From contig NZ_CP109000.1 in NCBI RefSeq assembly GCF_036226605.1, positions 558,001 to 622,000 of the forward strand: DNA of 64,000 nucleotides, in the 5' to 3' direction. The translations under genes and the position numbers were made by a program. Source of the DNA: Streptomyces sp. NBC_00704 (lineage in GTDB: Bacteria > Actinomycetota > Actinomycetes > Streptomycetales > Streptomycetaceae). Shown piece by piece: positions 34,674 to 43,102 of this stretch. Each line of letters opens with the position of its first letter. The stretch's first letter is position 1. A model generated the notes under the pieces. The model was not told the origin of the DNA, made no database searches, and saw only the letters and a list, made by a program, of their open reading frames with translations.

Positions 34674-36173
34674 TCAGGAGGCGAACCGGTCCCTCAGCTC
34701 CCGTTTGAGGATCTTCCCGCTGGCGTTGCGGGGCAGCTCGTCCACGAAGAGCACCCGCTTGGGGGCCTTGAAGGAGGCCAGCTTCTCGCGCGCGTGGGCG
34801 ATGAGCTGTTCCTCCGACACCTCGCCCCGCGCGACGACGACCGCCGTGACCGCCTCGATCCACTTCTCGTCCGGCAGGCCGATCACGGCGGCCTCGGCGA
34901 CGCACTCATGGGTGTAGAGGACGTCCTCGACCTGCCGGGAGGCGACCAGCACGCCGCCGGAGTTGATGACGTCCTTCACCCGGTCGACGATCGTGAAGTA
35001 GCCGTCGGCGTCGCGCACGGCGAGGTCGCCGGAGTGGAACCAGCCGTCCCGGAAGGCCGCGGCGGTCTCCTCGGGCTTCTCCCAGTAGCCCTCGCACAGC
35101 TGCGGGGAGCGGTAGACGATCTCGCCGGGCGTGCCGTCGGGGACGTCGGCGCCGTCCTCGTCGACCACGCGGGCGTCGACGAACAGGACGGTGCGGCCGC
35201 AGGAGTCCATGCGCCCCTTGTGCTCGTCGGGGGCGAGGACGGTGGCGAGCGGGCCGATCTCGCTCTGCCCGAAGCAGTTGTACAGGGCGAGCCGGGGCAG
35301 CCGTTCGCGCAGGCGCTCCAGGACCGGCACCGGCATGATCGACGCCCCGTAATAGGCCTTGCGCAGGCCGGTCAGGTCGCGGGTGGCGAAGTCGGGGCGG
35401 TTCGCCAGGGCGATCCACACGGTCGGCGGGGCGAAGAGGCTGTCGACGCGGCCGGCCTCGATCAGGTCGAGGAGCCGGTCGCCGTCGGGGGCGTCCAGCA
35501 CGATGTTCGTGGCGCCGACGGCGAGGTAGGGCAGCAGGAACACGTGCATCTGCGCCGAGTGGTACAGCGGGAGCGAGTGCGCGGGGCGGTCGCCGGCGCT
35601 CAGGTCGAGGGCGGTGATCGCGCTGAGGTACTCGTGCACCAGGGCGCGGTGGGTCATCATCGCGCCCTTGGGCAGGGCCGTGGTGCCGGACGTGTAGAGC
35701 AGCTGCACCAGGTCGTCGGTGCGCGGCTCGGGGCCCTCGTGGACGGGGGCGGCGGCGAGCCGCGCGAGGAGCGAGTCGTCGGCGTCGCGCAGGGGCGTGG
35801 TCCGCACGCCCGCGGGGAGCCGGCCTGCGAGGCCGGGGTCGGCCAGGACCAGCGAGCTGCCCGACTGGGTCACCAGGTACGCCAGGTCGTCGCCGGTGAG
35901 GTTCTGGTTGAGGGGGACGTGGACGAGTCCCGCGCGGGCGCAGGCCAGGAACGCGATGAGGTAGGCGTCGGAGTTGTGGCCGTAGGCCGCGACCCGGTCG
36001 CCGGGGGCGAGGCCCTCGGCGAGCAGGACGCTCGCCGCGCGCGAGACCGCCTCGTCCAGTTCCTCGTAGGTCCAGGTGCGGTCGCGGTACTCGACCGCCA
36101 CGCGCGCCGGGGTGCGGCGGGCGCTGCGCCGCAGCACCCCGTCGACCGTGCTGCCATGTCCGGGGGGCGTCAT
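34674..36173 (-). CDS. AMP-forming acyl-CoA synthetase (ligase)
   Basis: The 499-aa enzyme has the ANL P-loop LLYTSGTTALPKGAMMTH, the A5/A8 motifs YNCFGQSEIGP and FHSGDLAVRDADGYFTIVDRVKD, and the A10 motif LPRNASGKILKRELRD with the reactive Lys. It activates a carboxylic acid as an acyl-CoA; the acid is unknown. It lies head to tail with, and downstream of, a second ligase and the nitronate-monooxygenase-like gene on the same strand, and converges with paaK. The ribosome site is weak. Confidence 0.85.
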   Translation of the reverse strand: MTPPGHGSTVDGVLRRSARRTPARVAVEYRDRTWTYEELDEAVSRAASVLLAEGLAPGDRVAAYGHNSDAYLIAFLACARAGLVHVPLNQNLTGDDLAYLVTQSGSSLVLADPGLAGRLPAGVRTTPLRDADDSLLARLAAAPVHEGPEPRTDDLVQLLYTSGTTALPKGAMMTHRALVHEYLSAITALDLSAGDRPAHSLPLYHSAQMHVFLLPYLAVGATNIVLDAPDGDRLLDLIEAGRVDSLFAPPTVWIALANRPDFATRDLTGLRKAYYGASIMPVPVLERLRERLPRLALYNCFGQSEIGPLATVLAPDEHKGRMDSCGRTVLFVDARVVDEDGADVPDGTPGEIVYRSPQLCEGYWEKPEETAAAFRDGWFHSGDLAVRDADGYFTIVDRVKDVINSGGVLVASRQVEDVLYTHECVAEAAVIGLPDEKWIEAVTAVVVARGEVSEEQLIAHAREKLASFKAPKRVLFVDELPRNASGKILKRELRDRFAS

Positions 36174-36265
36174 GGCTCATGATCCTGGGACGGCGGCCGG
36201 ACCAGGTCAAGTCGCCGGCGCCCCAGGGGGCGGCGAGCGAGCCGGCGCGGCCGGGTGCGGGACGT

Positions 36266-37819
36266 TCAGACCTGGCGGGTGCGTCCCTCCCAGTACGGTT
36301 CGCGCAGCCGCCGCTTGTAGAGCTTGCCGTTGGGGTCGCGGGGCATCTCGGCGATGAAGTCGACGGACCTGGGCCGTTTGTAGCCGGCCAGCCGCTCGGC
36401 GCAGTGGGCGAGGAGGTCGGCGGCGAGGTCCGGGCCGGGCTCCCGGCCGGGGGCGGGCTCGATCACCGCCTTGACCTGCTCGCCCCAGTCGTCGTGCGGG
36501 ATGCCGAAGGCGGCGGCGTCGGCGACGGCGGGGTGGGCGAGCAGCACGGACTCGATCTCGGCGGGGTAGACGTTGACGCCGCCGGAGATGATCAGGTCGA
36601 TCTTGCGGTCGCGCAGGAAGAGGTAGCCGTCCTCGTCGAGGACCCCGAGGTCGCCGACGGTGAAGAAGTCGCCGATGCGGTTCTTCCGCGTCTTGTCCTC
36701 GTCCTTGTGGTAGGCGAAGCCGCCGGTGGTCATCTTCATGTACACCGTGCCGAGTTCGCCGGGCGGCAGCCGCTCGCCGTCGTCGTCGAAGATCGCCAGC
36801 TCGCTGATGGGCCAGGCCTTCCCGACCGTGCCCGGCTTCTTCAGCCACTCCTCGGCCGTGGCGAACGCACCGCCGCCCTCGCTGGCCGCGTAGTACTCCT
36901 CCACGCACGCGCCCCACCAGTCGATCATCGCCCGCTTCACGTGGTCGGGGCAGGGCGCGGCGCCGTGGATGGCGTGCCGCATCGAGGTCACGTCGTAGCG
37001 CGCCCGGGTGTCCGGCGGGAGGGCCAGCAGGCGGTGGAACTGGGTGGGGACCATGTGGGTGTGGGTGCAGCGGTGGACGTCGACGAGACGGAGCATCTCC
37101 TCGGGCGTCCACTTGTCCATCACGACGAGCCGGTGGCCCAGGTGCAGGGAGGCGGCCGCGAACTGCAGCACGGCCGTGTGGTAGAGCGGCGAGCACACCA
37201 GGTGCACGTTGTCGTCGAAGGGCCTGATGCCGAAGATGCCGAGGAAGCCGCCGAGGTAGGACTCCTCGGGCGGCTTCCCGGGCAGCGGACGCCGGATGCC
37301 GCGCGGGCGGCCCGTGGTGCCCGAGGTGTAGTTCATGACCCAGCCCAGTGTGCGCTCGGCGGGCGGCGACTCCGGTCGCCCGTCGAGGAGTTCGGGATAC
37401 GGCCGGAAGCCGTCGGCCTCGCCGACGGCGTAGCGGTGGGTGGCGGGCAGACGGGCCTCGTCGGCGGCCCGGCGCGCCTGTTCGGCGAAGCGTTCGTGGG
37501 CGATCAGCACCTTGGCCCCCGAGTCGGAGACGATCCAGGCGATCTCGGGGCCGACGAGGTGGTGGTTGACGGGCACGAGGTAGAACCCGGCCTGGGTCGC
37601 GGCCAGATGGGCGGTGAAGAACTCGGCCGAGTTGGGCAGGACGACGGCGAAGGCGTCGCCGCGTTCCAGGCCGGCGGCGCGCAGGCCGTGCACGAGCCGG
37701 TTGGCGGCGGCGTGCAGGCGGCCGGCGGTCCACTCCTGGCCGTCGGGGGCGATCAGGACGGTGCGGTCGGGGTCCTGGGCGGCCTGGGCCCAGAAGCCCG
37801 CGGGAGGTGTGCCGGTCAC
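36266..37819 (-). CDS. AMP-forming acyl-CoA synthetase, FadD-type
   Basis: The 517-aa ligase has MNYTSGTTGRPRGIRRPLPG, EYYAASEGGG, GDLGVLDEDGYLFLRDRKID and DPNGKLYKRRLREPYW with the C-terminal Lys. The Arg-rich P-loop tail and MVPTQFHRLLALP pattern are those of mycobacterial-type FadD proteins. It starts with GTG 37819, overlapping the stop of the upstream gene by 4 bp, after GGAAGGAG. It is therefore translationally coupled to the nitronate-monooxygenase-like gene and lies in the transcription unit led by the second 17-bp palindrome. Confidence 0.85.
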   Translation of the reverse strand: MTGTPPAGFWAQAAQDPDRTVLIAPDGQEWTAGRLHAAANRLVHGLRAAGLERGDAFAVVLPNSAEFFTAHLAATQAGFYLVPVNHHLVGPEIAWIVSDSGAKVLIAHERFAEQARRAADEARLPATHRYAVGEADGFRPYPELLDGRPESPPAERTLGWVMNYTSGTTGRPRGIRRPLPGKPPEESYLGGFLGIFGIRPFDDNVHLVCSPLYHTAVLQFAAASLHLGHRLVVMDKWTPEEMLRLVDVHRCTHTHMVPTQFHRLLALPPDTRARYDVTSMRHAIHGAAPCPDHVKRAMIDWWGACVEEYYAASEGGGAFATAEEWLKKPGTVGKAWPISELAIFDDDGERLPPGELGTVYMKMTTGGFAYHKDEDKTRKNRIGDFFTVGDLGVLDEDGYLFLRDRKIDLIISGGVNVYPAEIESVLLAHPAVADAAAFGIPHDDWGEQVKAVIEPAPGREPGPDLAADLLAHCAERLAGYKRPRSVDFIAEMPRDPNGKLYKRRLREPYWEGRTRQV

Positions 37820-38925
37820 TGTCCGCTCCTTCCGGCGATGCGGTTGACGCGGTCCACGGCCTGTTCGAAGCCGCGGGTGAGATCGTCGAAGACCGCCCGG
37901 ACGCTGCGCACCTCGTTCATCCGGCCGACGATCTGGCCGACGGGCGTGCCGAGCAGGGGGTCGACCTCGTGTTTCTGGATGCGTGAGACGGCCTCCGCGA
38001 CGAGCAGGCCCTGGAGAGGCATGGGGAGGGCGCCGGGTCCGTCGGGGCCGTCCCAGGCGTCGGTCCACTCGGTGCGCAGCTGGCGGGCGGGTTTGCCGGT
38101 CAGGGCGCGGGAGCGGACGGTGTCGCCGGAGCCGGCCGCGAGGAGTTTGCGGGTGAGGGCGGGCGAGTGCATGTCGGCCTCGGACGTGGTCAGCCAGACG
38201 GAGCCGAGCCAGACGCCCTGGGCGCCGAGCGCGAGGGCGGCGGCCGCCTGCCGTCCGCTGCCGATGCCGCCGGCGGCGAGCACGGGCAGCGGGTCCACGG
38301 CCTCGACCACCTCCGGGGTGAGCACCATGGAGGCGATCTCGCCGGTGTGGCCGCCCGCCTCGTAGCCCTGGGCGACGACGACGTCGATGCCGGCGTCCTT
38401 GTGCTTGCGGGCGTGGCGTGCGCTCCCGGCGAGCGCGGCGACGAGGACGTCCCGGTCGTGGGCGCGGGCGACGACGTCGGCGGGGGGCGAGCCGAGGGCG
38501 TTGGCCAGCAGCCGGATCGGGTAGTCGAAGGCGACGTCGAGCTGGCTGCGGGCGACCTGCTCCATCCAGCCGGTGATCCGCCACCCCGCGGCCTCGCCCT
38601 GGGCCAGTTCGGGGACGCCGTACTTGGCGAGGGTGTCCCGCACGAAGTCCCGGTGCGCCTCGGGGATCATCGCCTCGACGTCGGCCTCGGTCACGCCCTC
38701 GACCTTCTTGGCGGGCATGACGACGTCGAGTCCGTACGGCCGGCCGTCTACGTGGGCCTCGATCCAGTCGAGGTCGCGTCTGAGGTCGTCCGGGGCGGTG
38801 TACCGGACCGCGCCGAGCACGCCGAAGCCGCCCGCGCGGCTGATGGCCGCGGCGACGGCGGGGAACGGCGTGAAGCCGAAGACGGCGTGCTCGACTCCCA
38901 GTTGTGTGCTCAGCTCCGTCTGCAT
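37816..38925 (-). CDS. Nitronate monooxygenase-like FMN protein
   Basis: The 369-aa TIM-barrel protein has the FMN-binding signature of the NMO/2-nitropropane-dioxygenase family: GGFGVLGA near the start, AQGYEAGGHTGE with the conserved His, and LAAGGIGSGRQAAAALALGAQGVWLGSVWL. In actinobacteria related proteins sit in lipid and steroid catabolic clusters and may act as FMN-dependent reductases on CoA intermediates rather than on nitronates. Start ATG 38925; the second palindrome lies 43 bp upstream of it. Confidence 0.82.
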   Translation of the reverse strand: MQTELSTQLGVEHAVFGFTPFPAVAAAISRAGGFGVLGAVRYTAPDDLRRDLDWIEAHVDGRPYGLDVVMPAKKVEGVTEADVEAMIPEAHRDFVRDTLAKYGVPELAQGEAAGWRITGWMEQVARSQLDVAFDYPIRLLANALGSPPADVVARAHDRDVLVAALAGSARHARKHKDAGIDVVVAQGYEAGGHTGEIASMVLTPEVVEAVDPLPVLAAGGIGSGRQAAAALALGAQGVWLGSVWLTTSEADMHSPALTRKLLAAGSGDTVRSRALTGKPARQLRTEWTDAWDGPDGPGALPMPLQGLLVAEAVSRIQKHEVDPLLGTPVGQIVGRMNEVRSVRAVFDDLTRGFEQAVDRVNRIAGRSGQ

Positions 38926-38967
38926 GGGCGCAGGATGCCGCAGCGGAGCGGACGACGGAAGACCTTT

Positions 38968-38984
38968 TCTGATAGACCGTCAGA
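38968..38984. promoter_or_regulatory. 17-bp palindromic operator, copy 2
   Basis: TCTGATAGACCGTCAGA differs from the copy at 30324-30340 at two positions and keeps the dyad except one base. It lies 43 bp upstream of the nitronate-monooxygenase-like gene and just before the stop of the next gene upstream. Confidence 0.65.
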
Positions 38985-38985
38985 T

Positions 38986-40671
38986 TCAGGCGTCCGGGTT
39001 CCCCGCGGCCTCCAGCACCGCCATCGCCGCGTTGTGCCCCGGCACCCCGCTCACCCCTCCCCCGCGCACGGCCCCCGCCCCGCACAGCAGCACGTTGCCG
39101 TGCCGGGTCTCCACGCCCCAGCGGCCCGCGCCGTCCTGCGCGTAGGGCCAGGACAGCTCCCGGTGGAAGATGTTGCCGCCGGGGAGCCCGAGGTCGCGCT
39201 CCAGGTCCAGCGGGGTCCTCGCCTCGATGCAGGGGCGGCCGTCGGCGTCGAGGGCCAGGCAGTCGGCGAGGGGCTCGGCCAGATGCGCGTCGAGCAGGGC
39301 CAGGGTCGACCTCAGCAGCTCCTCGCGCACGCCGTCGTTGTCCGCGCGGAAGAGCCGGGCCGGGGTGTGCAGCCCGAACAGCGTCAGCGTGTGGTGCCCC
39401 GAGGCGGCCAGGTCCGGGCCCAGGATGCTCGGATCGGTCAGCGAGTGGCAGTAGATCTCGGAGGGCGGGGCGGCCGGCGGCTCACCGGCGGCGGCCTGGG
39501 CGTGGGCGGCGGCGAGCTGCTCGTACCCCTCGGCGATGTGGAAGGTCCCGGCGAACGCCTCCCGCGGGTCGACGGAGCTGTCGCGCAGCCTCGGCAGCCG
39601 CGTGAGCAGCATGTTCACCTTCAACTGGGCGCCCTCCGCGGGGGCGGGCGGCTCGTCGCCGGTGAGGGCCGCCAGCGTCTGCGGGGAGGCGTTCACCAGG
39701 ACGTGCCGGGCGGCGACGACGCCCTCGCCGTCGGCACTGCGGTAGGCCACCTCGGCGCTGCGGCCGTCCGTGTCGATCCGTACGGCCTCGTGTCCGGTGG
39801 CGAGGACCGCGCCCGCGTCCCGGGCGGCGTCGGCCAGGGCGTCGGTGAGGGCGCCCATCCCGCCCACCGGCACGTCCCAGGCGCCGGTGCCGCCGCCGAT
39901 GACGTGGTAGAGGAAGCAGCGGTTCTGCCGCAGGGAGGGGTCGTGGGCGTCGGCGAAGGTGCCGATGAGCGCGTCGGTGAGGACCACGCCCCGCACGAGG
40001 TCGTCCGCGAAGCGCTCCTCGACGGCCGTGCCGATCGGCTCCTCGAAGACGGTCCGCCAGGCCTCCTCGTCGTCGACCGTGCGGCGCAGTTCCTCACGGG
40101 TGGGCAGCGGCTCGGTGAGCGTGGGGAAGACCCGCCGGGCGAGGCGTCCGGTCATGCCGTAGAAACGCTCCCAGGCCGCGTACTCGCGCTCGCCGCCCGT
40201 GAGCCGCGCGAACGCCTCACGGGTGCGCTCCTCGCCCCCGCCCACCAGGAGCCCGGTGGCCCGCCCCGCACGCTCCACGGGCGAGTACGAGGAGATCGTG
40301 CGGCCGCGTACCCGGAAACGCAGCCCCAGGTCCCGCACGATCTTCGACGGGAGCAGGCTCACCAGGTACGAGTACCTCGACAGCCGGGCGTCGACCCCGG
40401 CGAACGGCCGGGTGGAGACGGCGGCGCCGCCGGTGTGGTCCAGCCGCTCCAGCACCAGCACCGACCGCCCGGCCCTCGCCAGGTAGGCGGCCGCGACCAG
40501 GCCGTTGTGGCCGCCGCCCACGACGACGACGTCGTAGGAGCGCACCCTCCCGGGCCCCGCCTGCCCCTCGGATCCCGCGTGCGCCTGGTGCCCGGGCTGC
40601 CCGGATGGTCCCTGACGGCCCGGCTGTCCCGGCTGCCCCGTGTGTCCCGTGTGTCCCTCGTGTGCTGGCAT
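38986..40671 (-). CDS. FAD-dependent oxidoreductase, CrtI/PYROXD2-like
   Basis: The 561-aa protein has the FAD βαβ motif SYDVVVVGGGHNGLVAAAYL, then LERLDHTGGAAVSTR and a C-terminal GVSGVPGHNAA segment, as in phytoene-desaturase-like and PYROXD2 flavoproteins that desaturate or isomerise lipophilic substrates. Before the FAD motif, 37 residues are Gly-, Pro-, Gln- and His-rich repeats with a Gly-x-y look. A GTG at 40545, next to GGGAGG, would remove this extension and is a serious alternative start. It sits on the same strand and between the MpaB-type gene and the 17-bp palindrome. Confidence 0.78.
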   Translation of the reverse strand: MPAHEGHTGHTGQPGQPGRQGPSGQPGHQAHAGSEGQAGPGRVRSYDVVVVGGGHNGLVAAAYLARAGRSVLVLERLDHTGGAAVSTRPFAGVDARLSRYSYLVSLLPSKIVRDLGLRFRVRGRTISSYSPVERAGRATGLLVGGGEERTREAFARLTGGEREYAAWERFYGMTGRLARRVFPTLTEPLPTREELRRTVDDEEAWRTVFEEPIGTAVEERFADDLVRGVVLTDALIGTFADAHDPSLRQNRCFLYHVIGGGTGAWDVPVGGMGALTDALADAARDAGAVLATGHEAVRIDTDGRSAEVAYRSADGEGVVAARHVLVNASPQTLAALTGDEPPAPAEGAQLKVNMLLTRLPRLRDSSVDPREAFAGTFHIAEGYEQLAAAHAQAAAGEPPAAPPSEIYCHSLTDPSILGPDLAASGHHTLTLFGLHTPARLFRADNDGVREELLRSTLALLDAHLAEPLADCLALDADGRPCIEARTPLDLERDLGLPGGNIFHRELSWPYAQDGAGRWGVETRHGNVLLCGAGAVRGGGVSGVPGHNAAMAVLEAAGNPDA

Positions 40672-40779
40672 GGTTCTTGCTAGCACGGGGCGATCAAGGT
40701 CCGCCAGAGGCCGTTCCGGGCCCGCGCGGGGAACGGCGTCCCTTCGAGCCGGGGGCGCGGACCGCCACTCCCCCGGCCG

Positions 40780-40882
40780 GTGCGGCCCGCCCGGCTCATG
40801 TGGCTCCCCCGGCCCGTGCGGCTCATCGGCCCGTCCGGCTCGTGCGGCCCGTCCGGCCTGCCCGTCCGTCCGGCGGGGCGGC
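40780..40882. repeat. GC-rich imperfect repeats between the MpaB and FAD-oxidoreductase genes
   Basis: Short units of the type CCCGTCCGGCTC/GTGCGGC recur across about 100 bp downstream of the MpaB-type gene stop. No gene is visible in the 211-bp gap. Confidence 0.45.
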
Positions 40883-41728
40883 CTACGGCCGGACCTTGTC
40901 CGGGGCCGGGCGGGCTTCGGGGCCAAGGCGGGCCATGGCCCGCAGGATGTGCCGGGGCGGGAGCCGCCAGCGCAGACGTGCGGGAACGCGACGCAGCACG
41001 GCCCCGGCGGTCCGCAACCGCCGGGTGACGACGGCGGGTTCGGGGGCGCGTCTGCCGTACAGCTCGTGCGCGTACGGCGGCAGTGAGGCGTACGCCAGAT
41101 CCGCGACGCGCCGCCACAGCAGGGCGCGTGCGGGCACCAGCAGCGGGTGGGTCGGCGGGCGGAGCAGGAAGTCGTCCACCGCGCGCGCCTCGGCTCCGGC
41201 GGCGAGTTCGGGGCGCACCTTCTCGAAGTAGGCCTCCATCGCGGCCCGGTCGCCGGGCAGGGTGTCCGGATCGAGCCCCACCAGGCGGGCGCTGACGCGG
41301 TGTTCGCCGATGTAGCGGTCGGCGGCCGCGTCGGACAGCGGGTAGCCGGAACGGCGCAGGACGTGCAGATAGGAGTCGATCTCGGCACAGTGCACCCACA
41401 GCAGCAGTGCGGGTTCGCCGACTCCGTAGGTCTCCCCGGTGTCCGGGTCGGTGGCGGTGAGCAGGCGGTGGATCCGGCGGACGCGGGCGCCCGCCTTCTC
41501 GGCGGCCTCGGCGGTGCCGTAGGTGGTGGTGCCGACGAAGTCGGCGGTGCGCATCAGCCGGCCCCACGCGTCCCGCCGGAAGTCGGAGTTCTGCATGACG
41601 CCGCGCACGGCCCGCGGGTGGAGCGCCTGGAGGTAGAGCGCCCGGATCCCGGCGACCCACATCATCGGGTCGCCGTGCGTCTGCCAGGTCACGCTCGTCG
41701 GGCCGAACAGCCCCGGGTCGGCCGTCAT
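40883..41728 (-). CDS. MpaB-family (DUF2236) oxygenase
   Basis: The 281-aa protein fits DUF2236/MpaB: GPTSVTWQTHGDPMMWVAGIRALYLQALHPRAV at the front, then VGTTTYGTAEAAEKAGARVRRIH, LLLWVHCAEIDSYLHVLRRSG and the Arg/Pro-rich C-terminal helices. Heme-binding latex-oxygenase-like members of this family include MpaB and LcpA-like proteins; the conserved His in LHPRAV and WVHC are candidate ligands. It lies 9 bp after the acyl-CoA dehydrogenase gene stop on the same strand. A role in oxidising a lipid or isoprenoid substrate is inferred. Confidence 0.8.
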   Translation of the reverse strand: MTADPGLFGPTSVTWQTHGDPMMWVAGIRALYLQALHPRAVRGVMQNSDFRRDAWGRLMRTADFVGTTTYGTAEAAEKAGARVRRIHRLLTATDPDTGETYGVGEPALLLWVHCAEIDSYLHVLRRSGYPLSDAAADRYIGEHRVSARLVGLDPDTLPGDRAAMEAYFEKVRPELAAGAEARAVDDFLLRPPTHPLLVPARALLWRRVADLAYASLPPYAHELYGRRAPEPAVVTRRLRTAGAVLRRVPARLRWRLPPRHILRAMARLGPEARPAPDKVRP

Positions 41729-41737
41729 ACGGGAAGG

Positions 41738-42916
41738 CTAACGCCGCACCCGCGGCATCCCCAGGCCGATCCAGGAAATGATCTCCCGCTGGATCTCGTT
41801 GTTGCCGCCGCCGAAGGTGAAGATCACGGCGGACCGGTAGCCGCGTTCGAGCTCGCCGTGCAGGACGGCGCCCGCCGAGCCCTCCTGGAGCGCGCCGGGC
41901 GCCGCGACGACCTCCATCAGCCAGCCGTAGGCGTCGCGGCGGGCCTCGGAGCCGTAGACCTTGACGGCCGAGGCGTCCTGCGGGGTGAGGGTGCCGTTCT
42001 GGAGGGCGCCGACCATCTGCCAGTTGAGGAGCTTGAGCGCGTCGAGTTTCACATGGGTCTGGGCCAGCCGCCGGCGCACCCAGGGCAGGTCGACCACCCG
42101 GCTGCCGTCGGCGAGCTTGGTCCCGGCCGCCCAGCGCTGGACGTCGTGCAGCGCGCGGATCGCCATCGTGCCGTGCGCGGCGAGGGTGACGCGTTCGTGG
42201 TTGAGCTGGTTGGTGATCAGCCGCCAGCCCTGGTTCTCGGCGCCCACCCGCCGCGAGACGGGCACGCGGATGTTCTCGTAGTAGCTGGCGGTGGTGTCGT
42301 GCGAGGCGAGCGTGCGGATGACGGTGCAGGAGTAGCCGGGGTCGGTGGTCGGCACCAGGAGCATGGTGATGCCCCTGTGCGGCGGAGCCTCGGGATCGGT
42401 GCGCACGGCGAGCCACACCCAGTCCGCGGTGTCGCCGTTGGTCGTCCAGATCTTCTGGCCGTTGACGACGTACTCGTCCCCCTCGCGCACCGCGCGCGTT
42501 CTGAGCGCGGCCAGGTCGGTGCCCGCGTCGGGCTCGCTGTAGCCGATGGCGAAGTCGATCTCCCCGGCCAGGATCCTGGGCAGGAAGTACGACTTCTGCT
42601 CGTCCGTGCCGTAGCGCATGATCGTCGGTCCGACGGTGTTCAGGGCCATGAGGGGCAGCGGTACGCCGGCCTGGGCGGCCTCGTCGAAGAAGACGAACTG
42701 CTCGACGGGCGTGAGGCCGCGCCCGCCGTACTCCTTCGGCCAGCCGACGCCGAGCCAGCCGTCCTCGCCGAGGCGCCGGACGGTCCTGCGGTAGAACCGT
42801 TTGGCGGCGACCGGGTCGGCGTGCCGGGCGTAGGCGTTGTCCGGCACCAACTCGGCGAAGTAGGACCGCAGTTCGGTGCGCAACCGCAGTTGTTCGGGCG
42901 TGTGGTCGAGGTGCAC
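41738..42916 (-). CDS. Acyl-CoA dehydrogenase (FadE-type)
   Basis: The 392-aa protein shows the three-domain acyl-CoA dehydrogenase fold: helical N-terminus, FAD-binding middle with FAIGYSEPDAGTDLAALRTRA and GQKIWTTNGDTADWVWL, and C-terminal FTFGGGNNEIQREIISWIGLGMPR. It resembles actinobacterial FadE proteins of steroid side-chain degradation, many of which work as pairs of different subunits; here it stands alone. GTG 42916 follows AGGAGG. A KstR-like palindrome and a triple 12-bp repeat are immediately upstream. It leads the oxygenase and possibly the flavoprotein genes. Confidence 0.87.
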   Translation of the reverse strand: MHLDHTPEQLRLRTELRSYFAELVPDNAYARHADPVAAKRFYRRTVRRLGEDGWLGVGWPKEYGGRGLTPVEQFVFFDEAAQAGVPLPLMALNTVGPTIMRYGTDEQKSYFLPRILAGEIDFAIGYSEPDAGTDLAALRTRAVREGDEYVVNGQKIWTTNGDTADWVWLAVRTDPEAPPHRGITMLLVPTTDPGYSCTVIRTLASHDTTASYYENIRVPVSRRVGAENQGWRLITNQLNHERVTLAAHGTMAIRALHDVQRWAAGTKLADGSRVVDLPWVRRRLAQTHVKLDALKLLNWQMVGALQNGTLTPQDASAVKVYGSEARRDAYGWLMEVVAAPGALQEGSAGAVLHGELERGYRSAVIFTFGGGNNEIQREIISWIGLGMPRVRR

Positions 42917-42962
42917 GGCGCCTCCTGGCTTCCCAAGGCCGGTGTCCTGACGGCGCACACCG

Positions 42963-42976
42963 TAGAACGTGTTCCA
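42963..42976. promoter_or_regulatory. KstR-like operator TAGAACGTGTTCCA
   Basis: This fits the KstR consensus TnnAACnnGTTnnA at every fixed position and differs by one base from the palindrome TAGAACGTGTTCTA. KstR is the TetR-family repressor of sterol catabolism in mycobacteria and rhodococci. It lies 46 bp upstream of the acyl-CoA dehydrogenase start. No kstR gene is in the window. Confidence 0.6.
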
Positions 42977-42982
42977 GAAATT

Positions 42983-43018
42983 GGGAATGCCATGGGGAAT
43001 GCCATCGGGAATGCCGAG
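42983..43018. repeat. Three tandem 12-bp repeats next to the KstR-like site
   Basis: GGGAATGCCATG, GGGAATGCCATC and GGGAATGCCGAG follow each other without gaps, six bases beyond the KstR-like site on the upstream side of the acyl-CoA dehydrogenase gene. Confidence 0.75.
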
Positions 43019-43102
43019 GGGCGCGCGAAGCGGAGAAGGGGAGCGGCGGGCGCGGATGCGGCCCGGCCGTTCCGGTGCGGGCCGCATCCCGCGCTCCCGG
43101 GC

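Noticed and set aside
35350-35352. TAA on the plus strand inside the acyl-CoA synthetase gene, a possible TTA codon
   Set aside because: Out of frame; the codons read TAT TAC (Tyr-Tyr).
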